Positions 53,979-64,000 of a stretch of 64,000 nucleotides of DNA are shown here, one piece after another; positions within the stretch are counted from its first letter, which is position 1; each line of letters starts with the position of its first letter. The notes below the pieces were generated by a model that was not told where the DNA came from, made no database searches, and was given only the letters and a program-made list of their open reading frames with translations. Origin of the DNA: Tetraselmis striata (Eukaryota; Chlorophyta; Chlorodendrophyceae; Chlorodendrales; Chlorodendraceae). Made by a program: the position numbers and the translations under genes. The stretch spans positions 72,001-136,000 of the forward strand of contig VCJN01000574.1 of the NCBI GenBank assembly GCA_006384855.1, written 5' to 3'.

Positions 53979-56978
53979 CGCTGCGATCCCGCCGCGGGTC
54001 CCGCCTGCGCACATATCACAGCAGGGTCAACGTTCCAATAGTCGCCCCGGAACCGCGGTCAACGTTCCAATAGTCGCGGGGCGTCGCCGGTTCGTTGTCG
54101 GTATACGCGCGGGCGGCGGACGCGAACTCGCACAGGTGCCAGTCCCTGTGTGCAAGGTCAGGTACTCCTTTTATTCACCAACCCTTATTACGTTCAAACA
54201 CCGGTATATATACAATTTGTAGATAGAATAGACTGTGTAAGCATAGCTTTAGAAATTATTGTTTAATTATTATTTACATGAGCTAGCAGCAGAAGGCGAC
54301 ACCGGAAATCACCAAAAAGCTTTAGAAATACATCGAACAGGGACTGGCTTTGATTTCGGAATGGGGGTCATCGAGCGCAGTTAGACTCTGCTATGCATGT
54401 TATTACGAATACAGTCGCTATTTGATCCTTTAGCCGTTGCGAGCCGTTTAGCAGAGCGAGTGCGATACCCGGTACCTGTAATCCTTAGTGGCTAATCCTT
54501 ACTATTCGACGGTCATCAGGAAATAGTCGTACCTGAACCGGTCCGCCTGGCACAGTGATGATGTTTGATGACCGGGAGCCACAGATGTGAGCAGCAGTGC
54601 TCTGACAATTATGCTGATTGAATGTTTTTTGCCGAGGTCCCTCGGCCAGCCCCGTATTTATAGGGCTGACCCCGAACTTGATGCGCCGCCAATCTTCGCA
54701 AACCACCGACCTAATGCTTGCTCTGTATCAGACCATATTTATCCCGTACGTATCGGATTGAAATGCAAATAATATAACGGTTTATATCCGCCGTATGTTT
54801 GCAGTCAATACCTGTATACCTTAATAATCATATCGTCACACGTATAAATATATTGGATAGTCGACATGTACAAGTACGGGTTCAGCACAGCGTGGCGGTT
54901 GATATGATGCGCGTGCTGCTGCCGACTTTGCGCGCCCTACCAGAATAAGCGACTAGTCGTTACCCGCCCGGTACTGCTGATATTATATTATGATGATGAA
55001 TTTATGAGTACGAGGACTGGTATGAGCAGTTTCAGGTAGTAGTCGTATTATTGCGACGCTTTTCTGGTGCGGTAAAAGCACAATACTCGTAGCAGCCGTG
55101 TAGCAGTATATTCGTATATTTCTCGTGTGACATAATGGTACGAGTGTGGTACGACCAGAATAATTCAATTGGCCCAGAATGCGTCCGGGGGATTGTTCTG
55201 CGCGCGGGGCAGGACGGATGCACGCGCGTAAGATCGAAGCGCACCCGTACTGCACGCGAGCATCGAATGGACCATAATATACAGGGGGGCAGAATAATGT
55301 GGGCAGAATAATTATCTCGGACCCTTCCCTAGCCCCTTGGAGCCCCCGCGATAGTACACAAATAGTATATAAATAGCGACTACTCGTGCCACCAGTACTG
55401 GTGTGAATTACAAAACAACTAGTAACAAATCCAACGCTAAACAGACCAGTATAATAGACAAGTATGATGATCCTCGGACGTGCCATGATAAGCTTATCTA
55501 TATAATTACATGAGCTAGCAGCAGAAGGCGATATCGGAAATCACCAAAATAAAAGGCAATCAGAAAGGTCCTCTACAGAAAGCTTATCTATCAACCATAA
55601 TAATATTGTTGTTATTTATATCAACCAATAATAATATTGTTACTATTTATCTGTGAACAATGATGATCAATAGTATCAGCCATGCTTGAGTACCCGAAGT
55701 AACACAAAGGATTAATCCGGATCTGAGCCGTACCGTCGGACCGTATTTCGGATGTTTATACTGGGGTAGTTCACAAACTTGGCGACTAGCGACTGTTCAG
55801 CATGCGACTCAGCAGCAGGGGAAGCGGGAACGAGGTCGGGGAAGTACGGTAGCCGTTATGGACATCAATGATTCCGACGCGTTGACGGCATCAGTCCGGG
55901 CGGGGCAGGAGTGCGAGTACGGGTGCTGTTAGTTAGCGCTACACATACTATGATGCATGACTAAGAATCCTTACCACGATGGGTGACGACTACCAGTGTT
56001 GCGACGATGATGCGACATGCGGCGGCGCGCATATAAGGATCCTTATCGTTGGCAGGGGCACATACCCTGTCGGTAGAGGGCACCCCTTGTAGGGTTGCCC
56101 CTGTCGTTAGCAGCGGCAACTACCGTACGGGTACCCTACTGCGCTGGCGAGCAGCTGTACCGGTGCGGGGCCCTCGATACTCGTTACCGCGAAACCGCCC
56201 TCGTACCAGTTCCGTACCAGTGTCCTTTTTGTAATTCACACCAGTTCCGTACCGGTACCGGATGGCGACGCAGGAGTAGGAACTCCCAATCCGCACACAG
56301 GATTGCGCATAAGATTGCGCTACTACTGGTACTCTAGTAGTAAAAATGGGAATTGTTATGAAATCAATGTTCGGTGGAAACCCTCTGTGTGAGGATATAT
56401 CCTACACCCTCACTAACCCTAATCAACCATAGCACACATTAAGGCGCGTAGCGCGCACACCACTTGTAGTGGCTGCGCCTGCGCCCTGTCGTCCGCACTG
56501 CGCCCGCTGATATATCAGCGCGGCGCCCTGCCGGACTGTAAGAACACAATACTCACCCTCACAACCTCGGAGTAGCACAGAGTTGCTGCCTAAAGGGCCG
56601 TCGTAGAGACGCTGCAAGGGTTTCACTGGTGCCAGTCCTGTCCCGGGGGCGGAAAAAAAAAGCAGACTCTTGCCACCATAAGCGCATTCCCTCACTACAT
56701 CTGCGCCCTTTAAATAATTTTCATTTACGACTACCATTCCAGGAATCAATTGCCGCTACAAACAACATATTACCGCTAACGTTACAGGAATTAATACCTA
56801 TCCTCAAAGTGGATGGGCTGGCACGCAATTCACCGAATGGATTCCGCGTTACCCGTACTTATCAGTGCAGTATGACGGTATGACTAATGACCAGGTAATC
56901 CTTAGTACCGTACAGCCCCTTGGCCGGGTTTCCACTTCATAAGGAATCAGGCTCTTCCGAATGAATTTCCTGGTTTAG

Positions 56979-57012
<34 letters not shown>

Positions 57013-58360
57013 CTGACTTTGCGGCTTGCATATTTTGTTTGTCAGATAAATCAACTAATGTGTAAAGTACTGCCATGGGACATTTCAGCAGGTTGCCCTA
57101 TGTTAAGAGCTCTATACACTACAGTGTTTTAGCCATACATCACCCGTGACCAGAAGGCACATTCTGATTTCAAATATCTTGGTGGTGTACAACTGCCCAC
57201 CAGGCGTCCTCAATACTCTGAAGTGGTATCAAACCCTAGACCTCTCGCTTAGTGTGGAGATAGCCCGATGCTATTCCACTTACCAAACGAGTGGCTCGCA
57301 CCAACCTATTTAAGTATTATGTTATAGACTATATCTGCACTCATGCACTCATGCATGTAAGCGGATCGCAGCCGGGCTGCCGCGAGCGGGACACGGGTTG
57401 GCGACATCTGGATCGCCCTAGACCCGGCAAGTGGTCACCGGTTGTGGCAGGTGGGTGGGCTAGGGAACAAGTAAGATTATATGACCGCTCTTGGGGACGT
57501 TGTAGCTACAGTAGCGATCTACATCGACAGCATCGTCTGTGCGTTGCCGGAACATCTCTGGAGAATTCACGGTCGGTGCAAGCCTCTCGCTCATTCTTTA
57601 CCGGCTTGGATATAAGCCTTTTGGCAAAAGGGCGCGCTTAGCGCGCCCTCTCACCCTTCAACTTGTATGCGCCGTTAAAGAACGAGCAACAGGCTTGTAG
57701 CTACTACATACCACATTATTATTGCATGAGCTTTACTTCGATCTTGCAGTTATCACCTTTTCTTATATCCATGTAGCGACTATACTCGTATGCCAGTATA
57801 CCCGTACTTCAACCCTCTCGCATGAGCAATTTAGCATTTATGAATAGGAAGATGGTGATAAACATTACATACGTACGAATAATAAGGGTCAACATGCGCA
57901 TTATCAACTCGTATCCTGTAATTGGATTATCATCAAATAAATGAGACTAATGGGTATATCCAGGTACATCGCTAACGGAAAGGGGGTGCCATGCCAAGGG
58001 GGGCAGCGGGAGGGGGGGGGGGGGGTTAATGAGGGTGACTTCTGGAAGGGCGTGACACTGCGGGTCCAATTTCGGCCAGTGCGTTGCTTTTGGCGCTCGT
58101 GTGGCTCCGCTCTGGCGGTATGTTGCTGCTTGACACGATGGCCATGCATGGGCTGAATGCCTAACTGCCGAATTTGCGTAGTGTATTCTCGCTCTCTTGT
58201 ATTAGTCATTTTTCTCATCTATGTACATCCTTTCCATTACCGTTGCTTGCTTTTGGCTTGATATCCGCCACCTCGCAATGTACACAAATTGATAACCGCG
58301 ACGAATTTCCGTTATTTCTAAATTGAATTAATATGCCATGTGAGAAAAATAGAAGAGTAA
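53979..58360. other. Long gene-poor, lower-GC tract of short-word and dispersed repeats
   Basis: No supported gene. It contains a dispersed repeat at 54262-54325 and 55500-55582, another at 56594-56657, a TGTCCTTTTTGTAATTCACA copy at about 56220, and a C30 run at 56982-57011. Recurrent words are AATCCTTAC/AATCCTTAG (54478, 54495, 55968, 56895), TAGCGACTA (55374, 57774) and GGTACCGTACC. The immediate right flank of 53978 should hold the promoter of the transposase-like gene. Confidence 0.5.
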
Positions 58361-58750
58361 GGAGGGCGTAATGATGATTGCACTATTACATATGTTAACA
58401 TAGTATCAATTACATGGGGAACCGGGGAAACGTGTTCTATCAATTACAATGGAAAAGAACAACCCGTAACTATATGGAAATGCGCTGGGGAGTTGTCAGG
58501 ATGCACACCAGGCGCAAGCAACAACAGCGGAAGGCCTATGCCAATTGAAAGTGGCGATATCATCTATTTCAAGTCACCCCCAAGCTGCGTGCTTGCCATG
58601 TCTCATACCCACTGCATAAGGCCACATCTGGAACGAACGCCGACGGTGAAAGAGGGGACCTTTGTGCCATTCCACGACACTCACAACACACGCCAAAGCC
58701 AGTGGCAATCCTTACAAACTAACGATCTAAGGATTCGGGATTCATCATGA
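58361..58750 (+). CDS. Unrecognised 129-codon open frame
   Basis: The frame is open from just after a TAA (58358-58360) to TGA at 58748-58750 with no internal ATG start near the left end, so it may be an exon. It reads like protein, with regular Cys residues: DDCTITYVNIVSITWG, CSINYNGKEQPVTIWKCAGE, SGDIIYFKSPPSCVL and GTFVPFHDTHNT. Codon use is less GC-rich than in the host genes nearby, consistent with a different origin. No family recognised. Confidence 0.35.
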   Translation, partial: GGRNDDCTITYVNIVSITWGTGETCSINYNGKEQPVTIWKCAGELSGCTPGASNNSGRPMPIESGDIIYFKSPPSCVLAMSHTHCIRPHLERTPTVKEGTFVPFHDTHNTRQSQWQSLQTNDLRIRDSS

Positions 58751-58939
58751 AATCAGGGTACACTGATGTCAATATTATCATTTGACTTTTATAGGGGTCC
58801 TTGTCACAAAGTTCCATGCTTGCGCTCGTATGGGGAACGCTCGAGCCGGCATCTATCCTTTCCTTTCTTATGCCAACATGGGCTTTACTGCCGCGCCGGC
58901 AGCCGTACAAAACGAGCTAACATGTTAACACATAACCCT

Positions 58940-59257
58940 TAGAGGGTGCGGCCAACTGGTTTATTTGCGTACGGATTCTGGGCAGTCCTACTATTTTTGT
59001 CCCGGGCAGAGTGGGCCGAATCTAGTAGCCTCATCATCGACGCGACCGCACGGGTCATTGTTATCATTTACGGGTATGAAGGGGGTGCCCTAACTAATGG
59101 CCCCTGCTTGGGTTTTGCAAAATCAGCTCTTTGGCGCATCTGGCGGCCGACATTACCACCACACACATGTAGCGACGTAGTCCGAGACGTCTCACCTAAT
59201 ATCGGGTGCTACTTGACCGGTGGAGCGAGCGTCGGGGCGTCCTGGTCGGTCTTGTGA
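58940..59257 (+). CDS. Unrecognised open frame with one hydrophobic segment
   Basis: The frame follows a possible acceptor (CCCTTAG) and ends at TGA 59255-59257. It contains FAYGFWAVLLFLSRAEW, a membrane- or signal-like stretch, then IIDATARVIVIIYGYEGG. It could be an exon together with 58361-58750 but no joining splice pair was established. Confidence 0.22.
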
Positions 59258-60581
59258 GCCGATCGTGGTCAGTCACGTGAGACAACTCTTGCAGGTACGT
59301 ATTTACCTATTTTACACCGACTTGTAATATATATCATAACATTATATTTGAACTTGCACTAGTTAGTTGTGAGAGGGATTCAGAAAATCACCACAGCTAT
59401 GATTTGGCATGTTCTGATTTCCAAGCCCCGCGATTTCCAAGCTACCCTCAGGCCTGGGGGTTGGGCGCGTTTTAACCATACTAGAGCATTACCGCCCCAT
59501 TACTAAGGCAAACAAATAGCAATCTCCAATCACTATGGCATACTTTCTTTGTGGCGAAGTACTGATATCCGCACCACCCTTCTTCGTTGATGGTGAAATA
59601 TGAAGAAGTGAACCTGCTTTAACTATTGAAATTTGACGAGTACCTGACGAGCGTAGACCAGGGCATTATGGTCATCACACATTTGAGCAATGAGGTATGG
59701 TCTGTGATTCCACAGGTGCAAGCTGTGACCAACATCATGATACAGTAGAAGACTGAGGACACTACTACGGGCTACAAGTTGTCAAGCAAGACATTTCCCA
59801 CAATAAATCTTGTATTTTGAAGATTCAAGAAGCCTTATTGCGCCTTGGTGGGAACAAGGGCGCGAGTTGGCACAATGCCCCTTTCCATGTGATGCCAACA
59901 AAGGGCGGTTGAACAAGAGTCCGAAAAGAGTATCAAAGGGACTGCTGGAGCTAAAACGTGTAATGCCGTTGCATAGGGAAGGCGGTATTTGCATTGATAC
60001 ATGGAAAAAGGGCAATTATTGAGTCAAAATGGGCACATTTGTGGACTCAAAATTAACATTTGCATGGCATGCCGCCACGGCGGGAGGTTGCCATGTTGCA
60101 TGTATGCGCGCAAGCTACCGCGTTGATGGGGAATAAACGTATAATCTATGGATCGCATGGAGCAAGAGGTTAAGCCCGAACGATATAGGCTACCTTTGTC
60201 GCAATATTATATTACATATACACATGGCGGCTACGTTATTGTTGAATTGTATTTCTATTGATGGACGACGGTATCTTCACTTAATTTTGTACCCCTTTTG
60301 GGGGGTGCATATTTGAGTTACGCCTAGTAATGTACGAATATACTGTGAAACGGAGCTTTGACACATTACTCTTCTTGCCAACACTGTATGAGGTACTATT
60401 CACCTAGCTAGTGAAATGAACCTGCACTATGTACTACACATCTGTCCACCGCACTTTGACGAGATGCGTCGCTACCCTTCCATGCTAGTGGTTTTGGCCT
60501 CGAATGCTACTCCGCCACTGTGCTTTTCACTCATCTATCACTCGCATGCACCCTTGCGCTTGTAATCTTTGAGGCATCTTC
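59258..60581. other. AT-rich spacer, no gene seen
   Basis: Stops are frequent in all frames, and no repeat or RNA gene is recognised. Confidence 0.5.
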
Positions 60582-62090
60582 ATGCTTCTCGGTGCACAAA
60601 AGCATGGTAGACCGTCCTCGCATAGCAAAACGCACCTCTGCCCGCTTGCAGAGTCCTGTATGTGGCCGGGACATCTGCGGCGGCACTATGGTTTTGAACC
60701 AACGAGGGGGAGGGCTCTCGACACACTGCTAGTGACCCCCATGGCGCAAGATTCACCGCAGATGCGCTTGCGTCGTTCGGGCAGGAGGGCGTGCCATGCG
60801 CCAATACCCACGACTCAGCCCATGAGGCCCCTGCAGCCGAGCGGTGGGCAACATCGAAGCGGACCGCCATGGCCTGGGGCCGGAGATTCGCAGCCTCCGA
60901 CGCACCACAAGCCTCAGCCAGACCCCCAACCTCGAGGTGTGCCACCTTTGGACCCTCTCCTAGGAGCGACTCCAACGGTACGCGAACTCGCATCTTCGCT
61001 CGCATCTCTCATCATGGCGCAATGGGCTGCGTCAAGCGCACCTCGCCGTCGCGCATCTCGACTTGAGTGGCGACACCCGCCCCGTTTCCCACCCGTTTCG
61101 TGTTGTCGTCCTTGTCTGCCAACGACCTCTAACACCTCACGATCCGCAGGCTGGACCCGATGCCCTGAGACTGCAAGGGAGGGGCGGGGACGAGAGCACG
61201 GTGAACATGCGCGCCTTCCTAGCCTCCGAAGACCACCCGCTTGTGTACAACGAGCCGCGGGGGATTTGCAATGAGTATGTCCAAGAAGCTCACCGGTAGC
61301 TGCGAATCTCGTCCCATGGTTACATTGCCCGGCACAAGGCCCTCGTCATGGTTGACCCGGACTACGGCTCGGGTCCCGCCCATGTCCACGGCGTGGTGGG
61401 GGGGCTGCTCCTCATCATCTTTCTCAATTGCTGCGCGCTACTCACTGCCGTCCGGAGGGGGTGAGACATGACAATTGTCGACGCCTTGAAGTGGGCTACA
61501 CCTGAAATCGTGAGCCCCTTCCCCCCCCCCCCTTCGCCTTCCACAGTGCCATTATGTTTTAGACGCTAGTCGGGGTGGAATCTCACCCTCGCGCATGTCT
61601 CTCCCTGCAACTCAGCCCGGTGGGAAGTCGCAACAGCGTCGCCGCTTGGCGTCGTGCCGTGGCTGGAGCAGAATCGGCCAGAGGTCCTTGCCGAGTTGCG
61701 GAAGGTCCGGAATCTCTGCATTGGGCGTATCTCTCGTCCCCCTCGGCGTCGCGGACGACCGCTACCGCACGGACGTCTGCCAAGGAAACGAGGACGCTGC
61801 GACATACTCGCGCCCTAGCCTTGCTTTCCTCTTGCCTTCACAAGATTTCCACGCCAACCCGCCCAAGGGAGGCGTCAACCCTGCGTTCGCAACATGATGC
61901 CCGAGATGCAAGGACCTCGCGGGCGTCACCCCTTGCTTCCGCATCTTCGAGAGCCTGCACCCCAACACAGGCGCGATGATGAAGGGATCGGAGTGGCTAT
62001 TTCTGTCCTATCACGTCGCCGGCATGTCTGCCTTCTTGCTTGAAGTCGACCACGAGGACGAGGCCGCCGTCGCAAGCACGAGACAACGAG
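60582..62090 (+). pseudogene. Decayed or spliced coding tract, unknown family
   Basis: Segments with strong GC-type codon use run in changing frames: VRELASSLASLIMAQWAASS (about 60978-61037), NMRAFLASEDHPLVYNEPRG (about 61204-61263), PWLEQNRPEVLAELRKVRNL (about 61656-61715) and CFRIFESLHPNTG with SEWLFLSYHVAGMSAFLLEV (about 61930-62048). The last leads into the duplicated unit at 62095. Some changes of frame could be introns: acceptor-like CAG sequences are present but donors are weak. No domain recognised. Together with the following tandem unit it could be one large gene or element. Confidence 0.35.
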
Positions 62091-62094
62091 AACC

Positions 62095-63310
62095 ATGGCC
62101 ACGGCGAAAGAGATGTGGCACTGGAACCCAGAGGCCCACATTGGGGACGACGAGTACATCCTCGCGGACGTCAAAGCAACGGTCATGGCCGAGGCCACCG
62201 CTGGCAAGACTGACAAGCAAGGGATGCGGAGGGTGAAGAGAATTAATCGTAAAGGGCGGATTACCTGCATCTCCGCCGCAGTGGGGGCAGGTGAACGCCC
62301 GCATCTCTCGCGTAAAAACCCGTGTACGGTCGCTCCTAGCTCTTGTATCACTTCCATGTGCAAGGAGCCCTTTATTTGTTGTTGTCACGTCGCTTTGGTA
62401 AGTCGTTCACTCGCCTGGATTTGCTCCTACCGGTGCGCATGCCGGCGGCCTCCAAGGCGGAAATCTATCGTTTGCAAATTCCAAGCACCTACTTGACGCA
62501 AGGGCCCCTCCCGCGAATGGACTACCTCGACAGTCGGTTGACAACGGGTCGTGTACATATCATCGCGTCAAAGCACCCAAGAAAGCCCGACACCAAAAGA
62601 CGCGCCTTGTGGTTGGTCGTCGGAAGAGATTCGACAACTTTAACGGCGCATCTCTCGGAGCACCTCGGCAAGCAACGTGGTTTCGTGTATGCGAGACAGC
62701 GAGAACCATGGCGGCGGCGAAAGAGATGCGGCACTGGAACCCGGAGGCCCACATTAGGGACGACGAGTCCGTCATCCTTGCGGACGTCAAAGCAACGGTG
62801 GCTGAGGCCACCGCTGGCAAGACTGACAAGCAAGAGATGCGGAGGGTGGAGAGAATTAATCGTAAAGGGTGGGATTATCCGCATCTCCGCAGTGGGGGCA
62901 GGTGAACGCTCGCATCTCTCGCGTACAAACCCGTTTACTGTCGCTCCTAGCTCTTGTAACGCTGCCATGTGCAAAGAGCACTTTGTCATTGTCACGTCGC
63001 CTTGGTTCACTCACCTGGATTTGCTCCTACCGGTGCGCATGCTGGCGGCCTCCAAGGCGGAAATCTCTTGCGTGCAGATTCCAAGCACCTACTTGACGCA
63101 AGGGCCCCTCCCGCAAATGGACTACCTCGACAGTCTGTTGACAGCGGGTCGTGTACTTATCATCGCGTCAAAGCACCCACGAAGCCCCGACACCAACAGA
63201 CGTGCCCTGTGGTTGGTCGTCGGAAGAGATTCAGCGACTTAACGGCGCATTTCTCGGAGCACCTCGACAAGCAACGTGGGTTCATGTATGCCCCGTGACA
63301 GGGGATTCAT
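62095..63310 (+). repeat. Tandem duplication of a 613-bp coding-like unit
   Basis: The ATG context GAGAACCATGGC begins unit 1 at 62095 and unit 2 at 62708. Both units carry WNPEAH, ILADVKATV and EATAGKTDKQ in one frame. In another frame they carry LDLLLPVRM, IPSTYLTQGPLP and LWLVVGRDS, ending SEHL-KQRGF. The copies differ by scattered substitutions and one-base indels, so the frame linking the two halves is interrupted in each. In unit 1 an open frame (62343-63242) crosses into unit 2. Function unknown; the repeated unit could have been an internal protein repeat of ~204 residues. Confidence 0.75.
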
Positions 63311-63447
63311 GCAGCTTTAGCTTCGCCGCCATAGCGCACTGGGCAATACCTCATTAATCATAATCAACGATCATGACAAATCGTTTCGACCACAGGTAAA
63401 AGTTGAATCAACTCATGTCCGTCGATTTCACAAACCGCACTTTGCTA

Positions 63448-63522
63448 GCGCGGCCGGGGCAGCGGGCGCCAACGCGCCGCGGCCGGGGCAGCGCGGCGCC
63501 AACGCGCCGCGGCCGGGGATCA
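63448..63522. repeat. GC-rich short tandem repeat (GCGCCAACGCGCCGCGGCCGGGGCA-type)
   Basis: About three imperfect copies of a ~27-31 bp unit rich in GCGCC, CCGCGG and GGCCGGGGCAGCG words, separating the duplicated unit from the terminal satellite. Confidence 0.8.
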
Positions 63523-63543
63523 TGTTGGTGATTCATGCAGCCC

Positions 63544-64000
63544 CGCATACTAAATGGTTTCCAGCCATCAGGCAATTAAAGCATGCCTACACGCAGCATG
63601 TCCGGTGCTGCGCTGCAGCAATCTGCGGCGTGCCGAAAGCAAATATCAGGTATAAGAGGTACTGTCTTGCAATTTGTATAGTATCGTCAAGCCGGTGCGT
63701 GTTCATATCCCTTCTATGCCATGCGACCCCGCATACTAAATGGTTTGCAGCCATCTAGACACTTAAAGCATGCCTAAAGGCAGCATCTGCGGTGCAGCGC
63801 TGCAGCAATCTGTGGCGTGCCGCAAGCAAATATCAGTGTTACATGTACTGTCTTGCAATTTGTATGATATTGTAAAGCATATGCGCAATTAAATTCCCTT
63901 TTTGTCATATAAATCCGCATACTGAAAGGTTGGCAGCCATCTATAGGCCGTTATAGCCTGCCTAAAGGCAGCAATCTGCAGTTCAACGCTGTAGCAATCA
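63544..64000. repeat. ~186-bp satellite, at least 2.5 copies, running off the window
   Basis: The landmark CGCATACTAAATGGTTT and its variants begin at 63544, 63730 and 63916, exactly 186 bp apart. Each unit also repeats AGCAATCTG-GGCGTGCCG, AAGCAAATATCAG and GTACTGTCTTGCAATTTGTAT. The composition is lower in GC than the units to the left. The array is cut by the window end, so total size is unknown. Confidence 0.88.

Overview
This 64 kb window reads as nuclear DNA of a microbial eukaryote, most likely a green alga. Supported genes are split by short, canonical GT-AG introns with consistent phases. Exons are GC-rich and set in lower-GC, repeat-rich spacers. Retroelements and DNA transposons are plentiful, and nothing resembles an operon or Shine-Dalgarno site. 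The combination of DIRS-like tyrosine-recombinase elements, RNase H-bearing LINEs and very many C/G homopolymer runs made me think of a prasinophyte such as Cymbomonas. That is a recollection-based guess, not a demonstrated identity.

Layout from left to right: a minus-strand coiled-coil gene running off the left edge (94-4839); a spacer with palindromic TTCAG/CTGAA word repeats; a broken hAT transposase (6742-7693, -); a LINE fragment (copy D, 8430-9127, -); a frameshifted unknown coding block (10857-12720, +); a 67-bp minisatellite of about 21 copies (13107-14560); a complete five-exon secreted C-type-lectin-like gene (16676-19338, -); two tail-to-tail LINE copies forming a large inverted repeat (A 19965-21166 +, B 21289-23105 -); a DIRS-like tyrosine-recombinase element with 278-bp terminal direct repeats (23223-26644); a decayed coding tract (27130-28960, -); LINE copy C (29344-30682, +); and a third LINE type (31130-31450, -).

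From 32 to 40.4 kb lie three apparently intact host genes: a small nucleolar-protein-like gene (32106-33236, +), a three-exon membrane protein (34092-36769, -) and a C2-domain gene (37547-40372, +). From 42.7 to 46.1 kb is a nest of an RNase H LINE remnant and a second DIRS-like copy. A 17-exon minus-strand gene (49096-53978) looks like a domesticated, intron-rich DDE-type transposase. The right end is gene-poor, then a 613-bp tandem duplication (62095-63310) and a ~186-bp satellite running off the window.

The genes do not form a functional cluster. The common theme is host genes separated by successive waves of mobile elements. Mononucleotide C/G runs of 12-31 nt occur about once every 2 kb, in introns, spacers and transposon reading frames alike. 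All exon models are reconstructed by eye from splice sites and frame continuity and need transcript support.
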